Source: Metaphire vulgaris (Eukaryota > Annelida > Clitellata > Crassiclitellata > Megascolecidae). From it: DNA of 64,000 bases. Numbering within the stretch: position 1 is the first letter of the stretch; each line of letters opens with the position of its first letter. A model generated the notes under the pieces. That model was not told the DNA's origin. It saw only the letters and a program-made list of their open reading frames with translations, and ran no database searches. The position numbers and the translations under genes are program-made. Shown here one piece after another: positions 35,353-45,939 of this stretch. The stretch lies in assembly GCA_018105865.1 (NCBI GenBank), contig CM030868.1:823501-887500 (forward strand), read 5' to 3'.

Positions 35353-35772
35353 CACGATAGGCTCCAGTCTACCATGCTTCAAATGTCAGAAGCAGCGACC
35401 ATCCTTCAGGAGTTGTTCAAAGCATGAGCCGCAAAAACCAGGAACAGCGGTCGAACTGGACCATGACCTGCCAACTTCGATGGCCGGTAGCAGCGGGAAG
35501 GCAGACCCAACATCAGCACCGCAGGTTCAAAGTGGCAGTCCTACAGAACCGGATGGCACAAGGTCGTCGTCACAGGCACAGATTATAGTTTTGACGAGGG
35601 TGAGGCATGGCGACCTTCAGAGCACCTATGGGCTGGCGAGGAGCAGACCGACTTTGGCTGTTTCAAGGGAGACACAGGCAGCAGATAAACTCCGTCACAT
35701 GAAGGGACGCATCGTCGGCATCAAAGACCTTATCCTACACATGTCCAGACTTATTAGAACACTTGTTGATAA
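35353..35772 (+). CDS. candidate exon, unrecognised protein
   Basis: An open frame runs from about 35330 to a GT donor (AA|GTAAGT at 35773), preceded by a pyrimidine-rich tract and an AG at 35360, so it may be an internal exon; otherwise the first Met is at 35480. The product is hydrophilic, Ser/Gln-rich, and ends DKLRHMKGRIVGIKDL-type basic-amphipathic sequence. I do not recognise it. Its donor phase does not join directly to the 38406 exon. A further short candidate exon (37209-37252, reading EFWKEVLNWKKQD) lies between. Support is an open frame plus splice-site strings only. Confidence 0.35.
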
Positions 35773-38405
35773 GTAAGTTGAAACTGTGCTGATATATTTA
35801 ATGTCCAGTGATTTAATCAGATGATGTACAAGTTGGAGTTAATGTGTTGATTAATTAAATAAGGTTGGTTGTGGTGATAACAGGTTCTAAAATGAATCAG
35901 AAAGTGGCAGGTGTGAATCTGATCCTAGTCATTAGTAAGTAGGTACAGGTCACTTACAGGTATTGATTGTCTTTGAGGAAGACAGTAATGAGAAACTATC
36001 TCTTATTCCTTCCTGACTGGCATACTGCCAGATAAACCTGCCTTAGGAGAGAGAGAGAGAGAGAGAGAGTGTGTGTGTGAGAGAGAGAGCTTATTATCGT
36101 GTATAAGGCTCAGTTAATTATTAAGTACTGTGCCATACTTTTGCACATGCAAATCATGTCTGCATAAGCCATGCATAGCATTTGATACAGCCTCAGTTTC
36201 TTCTGTGCCATGACTTGCTTGCTTAAAGTTATTTTTTCAGCACAGGAAAGTGTTGCTGTAAAACAAATGCTGTCTGCAGAACATGCAAATTCACAGAATT
36301 ATATAAAAGTTTAGAAATTGGGGGGGGGGGGCAGTGTTAAATTTTCATTATCTTTTTTGTTGTATTTATTTTTGTACATGCTTATTTTTTCTCAGTTGTC
36401 AAACTCTTTAGCTGTATATACTCTAAAGAAAAATTAATTTGACTTTCCATATACAGTATGTGTGGCATGCAGCTATAGCTATATAAACCTCTGCTTAGTG
36501 TTTGTGGGAAAAAAACTTTATTTTTAGGCTTAAATAGTTACTCAGAATTCATGCATTTGAATATTATGTTGACAGATTTGTATTTGGAATTGACTTTTCC
36601 TGTGCTGAGGAATTATAATATTTAATTAATGTATTATTAATGATTACATTCAGTATACAACTTGTTATGGTATTTCTCATAAACATTCAGAAATTTGTAT
36701 TTGAATTGTTGTGCATTTGGAAAGTTGTGTATGAGGTGCTAGGCTGTAAGTGATGCAAAATATAAAGGGAAGTTGATCTAAAAGTCAAATGCAGTCAACA
36801 TAACAGGCACGAATGAGTCCCCAGCTGGCTGCACTATTTTATTGGTACTTTATGGTGTAGTTTCCTCTTAATGCATTGACAGTTAATTAAGTTACTATAC
36901 TTAAGTCAATACTGGAAGTCCCTAATTCAACCTATCTATGCCTAGTCATGTGAAAATAGATCTGGCCCTGTATACCTTTAGCCAATGTGGACTTTGAACC
37001 GAGGTTTGTGTCAACACTTAAAACATGCAAAGACCTGCACTTAAACACAAGGAAGTATTTACTGGTATATTGATGGTTAATCGATCATATATGCTCTATT
37101 CTACCTTGCGTTTTATTACAGTGCTTTCCTAATGTTGTTTTATGAAGAATTAAGGAGTGCAAGATTCACTGAAGTTCTTGTGAATGTTTTATGGAATGTT
37201 TTTCTCAGATGAATTCTGGAAAGAAGTGTTGAATTGGAAAAAACAGGACCGCAGGTGACTACGACTGACTTATCTGTAATGTGCAAGAGCAAGAGTTCCT
37301 TGTTCAATTTGTCATATTGATTAATTCAAAATTGTCAATTTATACGCCGCTGTTTTTCTATTAGGTATATTGGACCATGGTGTTACATTGTTATAATAGA
37401 AGGTCCTCAATGCTATGTATTAAGATGTGTCCTAGTAGAGCCCCAGATGGAAAACCTAGTGGAATCATCACTGTGGGGGAGAATTATACACATAGTAAGT
37501 AAGTAAGTCAATCAAATGTCTGTAGGGCTACTCAAAAGGCTTGGCTCAGTATGCCGCTCAGCTTATAATAATAATAATTATAATAAAAGGGTTTAGAGTG
37601 GTTTAGTGGGATCTGCCCTGTGTGAGAACCAACTAGGCCTATGGCTTATTCTCGCAATGATTTTTTAATCTAATGCTAATGCTTTTCAGTGGCCCAACCA
37701 GGATTCCAGAATAGGGGGCACTTTGCCATTTTCAGCCCAAAAGTCTTGATGAGCAAAAACAGTCGTCTCAAATGCTTCAAAATTTTTAAGTACTACCCCT
37801 ACCCCTCAACTACTCCCTAGTTTTGTTTGGACGAATCTCACGACTGGTCCCCATTGTTTAACCTGGACTCCGGGGGGAACTGACAAAGCCGGGGGGAATT
37901 CTGCTAGGGGGCTGCTGTTAGTTGATGTAGTATGCCAAAATTTCCCGGGGGAATTTGAAATTTCCGGGGGCAAAATGGGCAATTCCCCTCCCCCCGGAAA
38001 CGGCCTAGATTAAACCCTGCTGGTCCTGATCCGATTAGGGGGCCGTACCCTCCCCCTTCCGTGGCTACCCCAATGATGCTATCCAAAGTGATATGGGTGA
38101 AGAAAAAAGGTGAAACACTGGTTGTTTATTAACCACCTGCAAAGTTAATGCAGTGGGCTTCTGTTATAGCAATGATGGATTCAAAAATCAATTTAGGGTA
38201 ATCTTTGCCTCAACAACATTCGCCCCCCGTCCCCACCCCTAAGAATGTGAGGTCATAAGGTCATAGTCCATACCTGAATGTAGTATATGCCTGCTAAGCC
38301 ACTTCAGATGCATTATCTTATCTAGTAGGCGTATTGTTTTTCTAGTCGTAGAAGTAGTCGTGTCATTTGTGTTAAATTTAAGAACCACGCACATTATCAG
38401 AGGCA
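35773..38405. other. intron or intergenic region with MITE fragments
   Basis: AT-rich single-copy-looking DNA with a GA/GT run (36048-36090), a SINE-like tail reversed at 37567-37634, a CAGTGGC-type element from 37688 to about 38075 and, nested in it, a G/C-homopolymer MITE (about 37855-38020). No certain exon. Confidence 0.5.
37688..38075. mobile_element. CAGTGGC-type MITE with nested second MITE
   Basis: The left part (CAGTGGCCCAACCAGGATTC...) matches the element at 53650-53855 word for word in several stretches (ggcactttg.cattttc, aaaagtct.ga..ggcaaaaa, ggacgaatctcac). The right end reads CCGTGGCTACCCCA. A different element with ends near GTTTAACCTGGACTCC / GGCCTAGATTAAACCCTG interrupts it. 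Confidence 0.6.
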
Positions 38406-39734
38406 ATGGACAGAGGGCGCTTGAATCTGAAGTCGAAGATTGCTCAATTCGAAGCACCCACCGGTGAAGTCAACTGCACGCCTACGAGGGCAAACCCCGC
38501 ACAGAAATCTCCCTCAAATCCCAGCTGGCAAGCCGCTGATAAAATAAAAACGGCAAACAAGGCAGATTTTCAATCTCTTCCAAGAAACCTCGTAGACCAA
38601 TCATGTGACAGAAAATTCGAGAACGTGTGGAACAACGAACAGCGGCCCAAACCTCCAATCAAACCTCTGGAACTGCAAAAGGCTCCACAGAAGTCTGTGG
38701 ACATCATTGGCCATGATAAAGGTGAAGGCTGTGTATCTCATAGAGAAGAAATTCTCCTCTCTCCGACCGCCAAAAATCAAAAACACATGGACAACCTGTC
38801 GAAAATAATATCTGCTCAGGGTGCGAGTAGCAGAAGCGAGTCTTCGAAACCTCTTAAGTCCTCGACATATTCCACTGTGATTCCACAGGTGAAGCAGAAA
38901 TTTCCAAATTCAGGAAGCAGATTCCATTCCCCTGTTAACGAGTCTTCGTTTTCTGGATTTCCACCATCAAATCCAAACAATATTTTGAGGCCTGATCCGT
39001 TCTTACATAAAGCACAGTGCTCCTCCGTACCAAAGCCACCGAAAACTGACATCTTTGGTAACGCTTCTGCCGGTGACAGAACGCTTAAGAAAGTCACAGG
39101 ATTTTCACTGGGCAACAACCAGCCCCAGTCTAATGAAGTACTTGTGAATACAACTGAAGACTCAAGTCCTGGGTCACATAGTTCCACTTCCAAAATTCCA
39201 GGATTACAAACATCTCGATCATCCCAGAAGTCAATACAACAAACATCGCCAAAGATAAAAACAGCAGATGACAACCCTCTTTCAAAAGGCAGATATCAAC
39301 AACAAACCCTTCGTACAGTTGCTGACGTCACTAGAAACGTACGACGTCGTGCAACCGATCACGTGACCGACGTTCTAGGCAGACGATACAGAAGACTTCC
39401 TCTGGCAGACGACATTCCAGCGAGACCTTCCAAGAAACCACCGCAACTGCCAGCTGCGGTCGATTTGGAGATGTTCAGATCTCTGAAAAGGAACGCGACG
39501 CAGGAGACGCCGCGTATGCCGACGCGCGTGGTCTCGCTGATACCTGAATGGTCTGTCGAGGAGGAGGAAGGTGAAAACGACCAGGAAGACTACGAAGTAT
39601 GTGTCGACAACTCTCCGACCAAGGATGGTTACGTTAACGAGCGCCGGTTGAAAAACACCGACTCTTTCGTCCGCCGAAAAACCAACATTGGCGATGATGA
39701 TCTGTCTGATGAGGAAATTTACGAAAGCATTTGA
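38406..39734 (+). CDS. single-exon FYB/PRAM-like adaptor candidate, 442 aa
   Basis: A long uninterrupted frame from ATG 38406 to TGA 39734, with no frame of comparable length opposite it, so coding is likely. Most of the protein is disordered and rich in Ser, Pro, Lys and Asn. Family hints: an N-terminal LNLKSKIAQFE resembling the F..L+AKFQ motif of FYB2/PRAM1; a basic Pro-rich segment PSKKPPQLPAAVDLEMFRS (about 350-370) resembling PPPKPNRPPNVDLTKF of FYB1; and acidic tyrosine motifs EDYEV and a C-terminal DEEIYESI. These suit SH3 and SH2 ligands, and the terminus also fits a class III PDZ ligand. It lacks the helical SH3 domain of vertebrate FYB1. Family membership is inference from short motifs; it may equally be a lineage-specific scaffold. 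Flanked by inverted copies of one MITE. Confidence 0.75.
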   Translation: MDRGRLNLKSKIAQFEAPTGEVNCTPTRANPAQKSPSNPSWQAADKIKTANKADFQSLPRNLVDQSCDRKFENVWNNEQRPKPPIKPLELQKAPQKSVDIIGHDKGEGCVSHREEILLSPTAKNQKHMDNLSKIISAQGASSRSESSKPLKSSTYSTVIPQVKQKFPNSGSRFHSPVNESSFSGFPPSNPNNILRPDPFLHKAQCSSVPKPPKTDIFGNASAGDRTLKKVTGFSLGNNQPQSNEVLVNTTEDSSPGSHSSTSKIPGLQTSRSSQKSIQQTSPKIKTADDNPLSKGRYQQQTLRTVADVTRNVRRRATDHVTDVLGRRYRRLPLADDIPARPSKKPPQLPAAVDLEMFRSLKRNATQETPRMPTRVVSLIPEWSVEEEEGENDQEDYEVCVDNSPTKDGYVNERRLKNTDSFVRRKTNIGDDDLSDEEIYESI

Positions 39735-39867
39735 TAAAACGCAGAATTCTCGCACAACGACACGACTGCTGCTTCGGTTGAAAGGCAACAGCCACTGGTG
39801 GGGGAGGGGGGCGGCCCACTATTCGGTCATGGGATTTGTCCAAATCAGTCGAGTGGTTTGGAGGTGA

Positions 39868-40200
39868 GCAGGGTTTAATCTAGGCCGTTTCCGGGGGTGA
39901 AAATTGCCCTTTTTCCCCGGAAATTTCAAATTCCCCCCGGAAATTTTGGCATACTACATCAACTAACAGCAGCTCCCTAGCTGTACCCAGCTGACTTTCC
40001 CCTGGCCTTGTCAGAGTCCCCTCAGAGTCCAAAAGTCTAGATTAGACACTGGAGGTGAGGCAGATAGGCCTAGTAATATGAAATCGAGGAAAATGCACGA
40101 AAACTGAAAGGGCTTGACTGGACTTATTTTGCTTGTTGTTACTCTTTAACCCGAAAATTTCGATGTGCCCCTATTCCGGAATCCTGGCTACGCCACTGTT
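39868..40200. mobile_element. inverted partner of the 37.7-38.0 kb MITE
   Basis: 39868-40025 (CAGGGTTTAATCTAGGCCGT, then paired CCGGAAATTT blocks, GGCATACTACATCAACTAAC) is the reverse complement of 37862-38020. It is followed by a CCGGAATCCTGGCTACGCCACTG terminus at about 40178-40200 like the CAGTGGC family. The 38406-39734 exon sits between the two inverted copies. Confidence 0.6.
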
Positions 40201-40839
40201 TAGGATCAACTTGGATATAAAATCTAAATGATCACAGTAAATTTTAACAGATTATTATCAGTATATAGCCATTGGCGAGGCCACGGAGGGGGGGTTGAAC
40301 ACCCCCACTTGCCATCAGGGCCACCCGTGAGATTCGTGCAAAATTGCAGAGAAATTTTTTGTGAGGGGGTAGGGGATGGTCGGCTCTACTAGTCTAAGTA
40401 TGAAGCCTTCTCTATATAACAAGTTCTCTATATATCTATGTAACAAGCAGTCGTGCCTCAGATGGAGTGGAACCCGCCATGGCGTCTATGTTACTATTTG
40501 CAAGAAATTTTATCGGATAGATAAAAATATTGGTTAAAAGTTATTATATGCACTCATTCAGGGGCGGAGCGACGGGCGATATATCGGTATATATACCCCA
40601 ATCAGTCTTCCTTAAAGTGTTGTTTTATGTGATTTATATGAGGTTATAATTATGTTATAATTATGTAGTTTATATGGTTTATAGTTCAGGTTTATACTCC
40701 ACCGCAAACATTTATACCCTCCCAAATCAAATTCCTGGCTACGCCCCTGCACTCATTATGTGTGGAATAGTAATTCTAATGAATTCTATTGCAGTAAAAG
40801 AGTTAGGGCGCTCGCCATACCCCCTCCCCCCCCCGCTCT

Positions 40840-43390
40840 CAAACATCTGCCTTCACCAGCCGATGCCTACAAATGATCCGGACCCGCATTTTGGATATCT
40901 ATCAGGTGCCTGATTGCTTTAAAGGTTTTAAAAATCTAGGCAATCACATAGCCACCATTATTATATTTTGCAATATAGACACATTAATAGGGTGGAAAGT
41001 GACGGATTTTTCTAGTCCACTGACATTACTGCAAGGCCTTTGAGGGTTCTAAAGAGAAATTTGGGTGAAATATCGACATGAATTTTTGGGTCGCCCGAAA
41101 AATTTTCATGGACTATATATAGTCCAGGGTTTTTTTCGAAATTTGAGCGAAAAATTTGTGGTGTCGTAGGGCTTTCATATTTGCACCGATTGAAGCCCAG
41201 TCGATGCCTACAAGGAATCTGGACCCGCATTTTGGATATCTATCAGGCGTCTGACTGCTTTAAGGGGTTAAACATCTATACAATGTATAGCCACCATTAT
41301 TATATTTTGCAATATAGACACATTAATAGGGTGGAAAGTGACGGATTTTTCTAGTCCACTGACATCACTGCAAGGCCTTTGAGGGTTCTAAAGAGAAATT
41401 TGGGTGAAATATCGACATGAATTTTTGGGTCGCCCGAAAAATTTTCATGGACTATAGTCCAGGTTTTTTTCGAAATTTGAGCGAAAATTTGTGGTGTCGT
41501 AGGGCTTTCATATTTGCACCGATTGAAGCCCAGTCGATGCCTACAAGGAATCTGGACCCGCATTTTGGATATCTATCAGGCGTCTGACTGCTTTAAGGGG
41601 TTAAACATCTATACAATGTATAGCCACCATTATTATATTTTGCAATATAGACACATTAATAGGGTGGAAAGTGACGGATTTTTCTAGTCCACTGACATCA
41701 CTGCAAGGCCTTTGAGGGTTCTAAAGAGAAATTTGGGTGAAATATCGACATGAATTTTTGGGTCGCCCGAAAAATTTTCATGGACTATAGTCCAGGGTTT
41801 TTTTCGAAATTTGAGCGAAAATTTGTGGTGTGTCGTAGGGCTTTCATATTTGCACCGATTGAAGCCCAGTCGATGCCTACAAGGAATCTGGACCCGCATT
41901 TTGGATATCTATCAGGCGTCTGACTGCTTTAAGGGGTTAAACATCTATACAATGTATAGCCACCATTATTATATTTTGCAATATAGACACATTAATAGGG
42001 TGGAAAGTGACGGATTTTTCTAGTCCACTGACATCACTGCAAGGCCTTTGAGGGTTCTAAAGAGAAATTTGGGTGAAATATCGACATGAATTTTTGGGTC
42101 GCCCGAAAAATTTTCATGGACTATAGTCCAGGGTTTTTTCGAAATTTGAGCGAAAATTTGTGGTGTCGTAGGGCTTTCATATTTGCACCGATTGAAGCCC
42201 AGTCGATGCCTACAAGGAATCTGGACCCGCATTTTGGATATCTATCAGGCGTCTGACTGCTTTAAGGGGTTAAACATCTATACAATGTATAGCCACCATT
42301 ATTATATTTTGCAATATAGACACATTAATAGGGTGGAAAGTGACGGATTTTTCTAGTCCACTGACATCACTGCAAGGCCTTTGAGGGTTCTAAAGAGAAA
42401 TTTGGGTGAAATATCGACATGAATTTTTGGGTCGCCCGAAAAATTTTCATGGACTATAGTCCAGGGTTTTTTTTTCGAAATTTGAGCGAAAATTTGTGGT
42501 GTCGTAGGGCTTTCATATTTGCACCGATTGAAGCCCAGTCGATGCCTACAAGGAATCTGGACCCGCATTTTGGATATCTATCAGGCGTCTGACTGCTTTA
42601 AGGGTTAAACATCTATACAATGTATAGCCACCATTATTATATTTTGCAATATAGACACATTAATAGGGTGGAAAGTGACGGATTTTTCTAGTCCACTGAC
42701 ATCACTGCAAGGCCTTTGAGGGTTCTAAAGAGAAATTTGGGTGAAATATCGACATGAATTTTTGGGTCGCCCGAAAAATTTTCATGGGTTTTTTTTCGAA
42801 ATTTGAGCGAAAATTTGTGGTGTCGTAGGGCTTTCATATTTGCACCGATTGAAGCCCAGTCGATGCCTACAAGGAATCTGGACCCGCATTTTGGATATCT
42901 ATCAGGCGTCTGACTGCTTTAAGGGGTTAAACATCTATACAATGTATAGCCACCATTATTATATTTTGCAATATAGACACATTAATAGGGTGGAAAGTGA
43001 CGGATTTTTCTAGTCCACTGACATCACTGCAAGGCCTTTGAGGGTTCTAAAGAGAAATTTGGGTGAAATATCGACATGAATTTTTGGGTCGCCCGAAAAA
43101 TTTTCATGGACTATAGTCCAGGGTTTTTTTTCGAAATTTGAGCGAAAATTTGTGGTGTCGTAGGGCTTTCATATTTGCACCGATTGAAGCCCAGTCGATG
43201 CCTACAAGGAATCTGGACCCGCATTTTGGATATCTATCAGGCGTCTGACTGCTTTAAGGGGTTAAACATCTATACAATGTATAGCCACCATTATTATATT
43301 TTGCAATATAGACACATTAATAGGGTGAAAAAGTGACGGAATTTTTTTCGAAATTTGAGCGAAAATTTGTGGTGTCGTAGGGCTTTGATA
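40840..43390. repeat. 333-339-bp tandem satellite, about 7 copies
   Basis: The landmark GGGTGGAAAGTGACGGATTT starts at 40990, 41329, 41662, 41998, 42331, 42666 and 42988, and a degraded eighth at 43323. Spacings are 339, 333, 336, 333, 335, 322 and 335. Units are almost identical apart from homopolymer changes, a GGACTATAGTCC palindrome that is expanded in unit 1 and deleted in unit 6, and a GT insertion in unit 3. Flanks at both ends are diverged partial units. A minus-strand open frame of 70-72 codons starting MRVQIPCRHRLGFNRC and containing VDISPKFLFRTLKGLAVM is intact in units 1-5. Confidence 0.95.
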
Positions 43391-43463
43391 TTGTGGATAT
43401 GCTATTATTAACATGGAAAGAGTAGCAATGCCTTTGTGCTGGCCTAATTGCAATCCATTGAAT

Positions 43464-43469
43464 TTTATT
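43464..43469 (-). other. candidate polyadenylation signal for anillin
   Basis: AATAAA on the minus strand 108 bp after the anillin stop and about 70 bp before the satellite begins. Confidence 0.5.
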
Positions 43470-43576
43470 TCACAAAATCTATTTACTAAACACTACATAT
43501 TCAGCATATATTAATTTTTCATGGATCAAAAAAAGTCAACTTTTTGATTTAATGTCCATGTGTTCATCTTTCCCTG

Positions 43577-45903
43577 TCAGTCTGTGGACAATGCTTTTTC
43601 TGGCTTTGCTGAATCCTGGTGCCAGGCACGAAGGTTATCGAGCGCGCTGTTCAGCTGCGCACACCAATTCAGGCGCTCATCTTTGGTATCTGCAGACAGC
43701 CAAAGGCTGCAATAAAGCAAAAACAATGCTTTACTTTTAAAGTTTTAATAATTAGTTGGTCTCTAACTGACAAAAGTTAAAAATAAACATATTACTAAAT
43801 GGCCTTTCAGTTAGAAATTTTTAAATAGATTGATCACAAAAATGCCAGGGCAGGAGCTTTCACTACACTGTGGTTGGATACTAAATGCCACTTTATGTTA
43901 AAATATAAAAGGTTTGACTGGTAAAAATTTGGGTAAAATAAGAGACAAGGCTGGAAAATGTTGTGCACAACAAAAGACAGAGCAGACATAACTAAGGGCT
44001 CATCCATATAGTACGTATGCAAAAAAGGCATATTTTCAACCCCTTTCCTCCTTGCACAAACCATACATATGCAAAATCATCTAAATCCAACCCCGCCCCC
44101 ACCCCCCCCCCATCAGCACATACGTACTATATGGATGGACCCTAAGCCATAAATGTGGTCAGGATTTCTGTACTTTCAAAATTTTGTTTATTATGGTTTT
44201 ATTATATTTTACAGTATGATTGTCTACATATGCACCCACGAGCCCTACTTACTTTGAGGCAGGACTTCTGTCTCCGCTGTTCTCTTTCAGAACCTGTTTG
44301 CGCCGTAGTTTCAGCTCAAAAGTATCCGGCCGTGCACAGACGCTGCGCGAGACAAAGTCCACTCTGTCCATTACGCAGAATTTCAGGTCGATGGTTCCCA
44401 TTGGCAACTAATTATACAAGAACATCATAAACTGTCTAAATGTGTTCTTAATATATCCATTACCACCAGCATCACTTTGCATATTATTATCATCATCATC
44501 ATCATCATCTTTAGATCTATTCTTAAGATGTGCCTGTTTGCCTTGGCCTATCCCCCCCCCCATTAAATTATAATTACCGCCCCCACCGATCTTCCTGGGG
44601 CGACCCAGTTCTAATCTGGATTGTATTTGGTATGACATCGGCTGAGTTCCTAAACATTATGATAGTGGCGCCATAGAAGTTCGTTATTTGATTCATTGAC
44701 ATCCCATCTACTGTACAATACTGGAGAGAAATGTTGCTTTTCTTTAGGTCAGTAGTCTCTCCCAATGCACCTCTGCCAGCCATAACTCTGGACTTTTAAA
44801 AAGAAATTATTTTATCTTACTCCCAAGATTATTTGAATGCATAACAACAACAACAACAACAACAACAACAGACCCTTTGAGTCTCATCATCTGGATATTT
44901 CCAGTAGAAAAGACAGTTTCTCTTCAGGACAAACCACCTGCGATGCCAAGTCCCAAAGCCAGACTTTTCTTCAAACATTGCCTACAATCCAAATGAACCA
45001 TCCAATTAAGCATCATTTATTTTTACTCCGTTATTAATTTCATCTCTGATCAAAAACATAACTCATATTTATGAAAACAGGCAGCAAACACTTCGATCCA
45101 CATGATTACTTGTTGATCACGGATAAGTAAGTAAGTAAAAAAATCTCACGAATTTCTACAAGCCCTTTCAAAAGCAACACCACAGTAGTTCTTTATTTCT
45201 AGGCACTTAAGATAGGTGGGGAGGTAACCTTCATGCCTCTTATGCACAGTGAGCCAACAGAATTACGTCTCATCACATCATAGGCCATAAAAGATAAACA
45301 TTGAGGATTCACTATTTAGAAATTTAATGAAAACAGAATCATCAGCTCCATCTGTATAAATAAAACAAAATTATACACAAAGGTGAAAGGTCAGAGCATG
45401 AAAAAACTATAGCTTGTCCATACAAGAAAACCACGCTCTTCAATCTGATTTTCCATCTCACAAGTGATGCAAAGATGAATTGTGCCCTGAAGAGGACTTG
45501 CAATGGGAACCTAAAATAGCACAAACTTCACCAATTATCATTATTATTATTATTATTATTATTTATTATTATTATTATTATTGCCATTATTATTATTGTT
45601 GTTACATGCTAACACACCAAGTCAATCACAAAGTGAAGAATTCTAAGTGTGAAGTTAGTCTATGGTGGACAGCTTGCCCAAGATCAGTATGCAGTGGCAA
45701 GGGTCAAATTCAAACCTACTATCCTCTGACTGCATGGCAATAATCCTACCACTACTCCACTGAACCCCCCCCCACCATTTCAAAAATAATTCCAACCGTG
45801 TTATTGACTTACTGGATTCGACAATGGAGGATTACAAATCAAACCAAGGAGCAACCATCGACTGTTGTCAAGAACATTACTAAAATGGCGCTATAGAAGT
45901 TCA

Positions 45904-45939
<36 letters not shown>

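Noticed and set aside
39375..39788. 137-codon minus-strand frame
   Set aside because: Shadow of the 442-aa plus-strand exon; it lacks motifs.
40840..43390. CRISPR-like regular array
   Set aside because: Units of 333-339 bp are contiguous with no unique spacers, in eukaryotic DNA; it is a satellite.
43577..43706. Acceptor of the last anillin exon at TCTGCAG (near 43691)
   Set aside because: It puts the PH-domain tail in the wrong phase; the upstream TTGCAG acceptor at 43707 keeps phase and adds the conserved LWLSADT residues.
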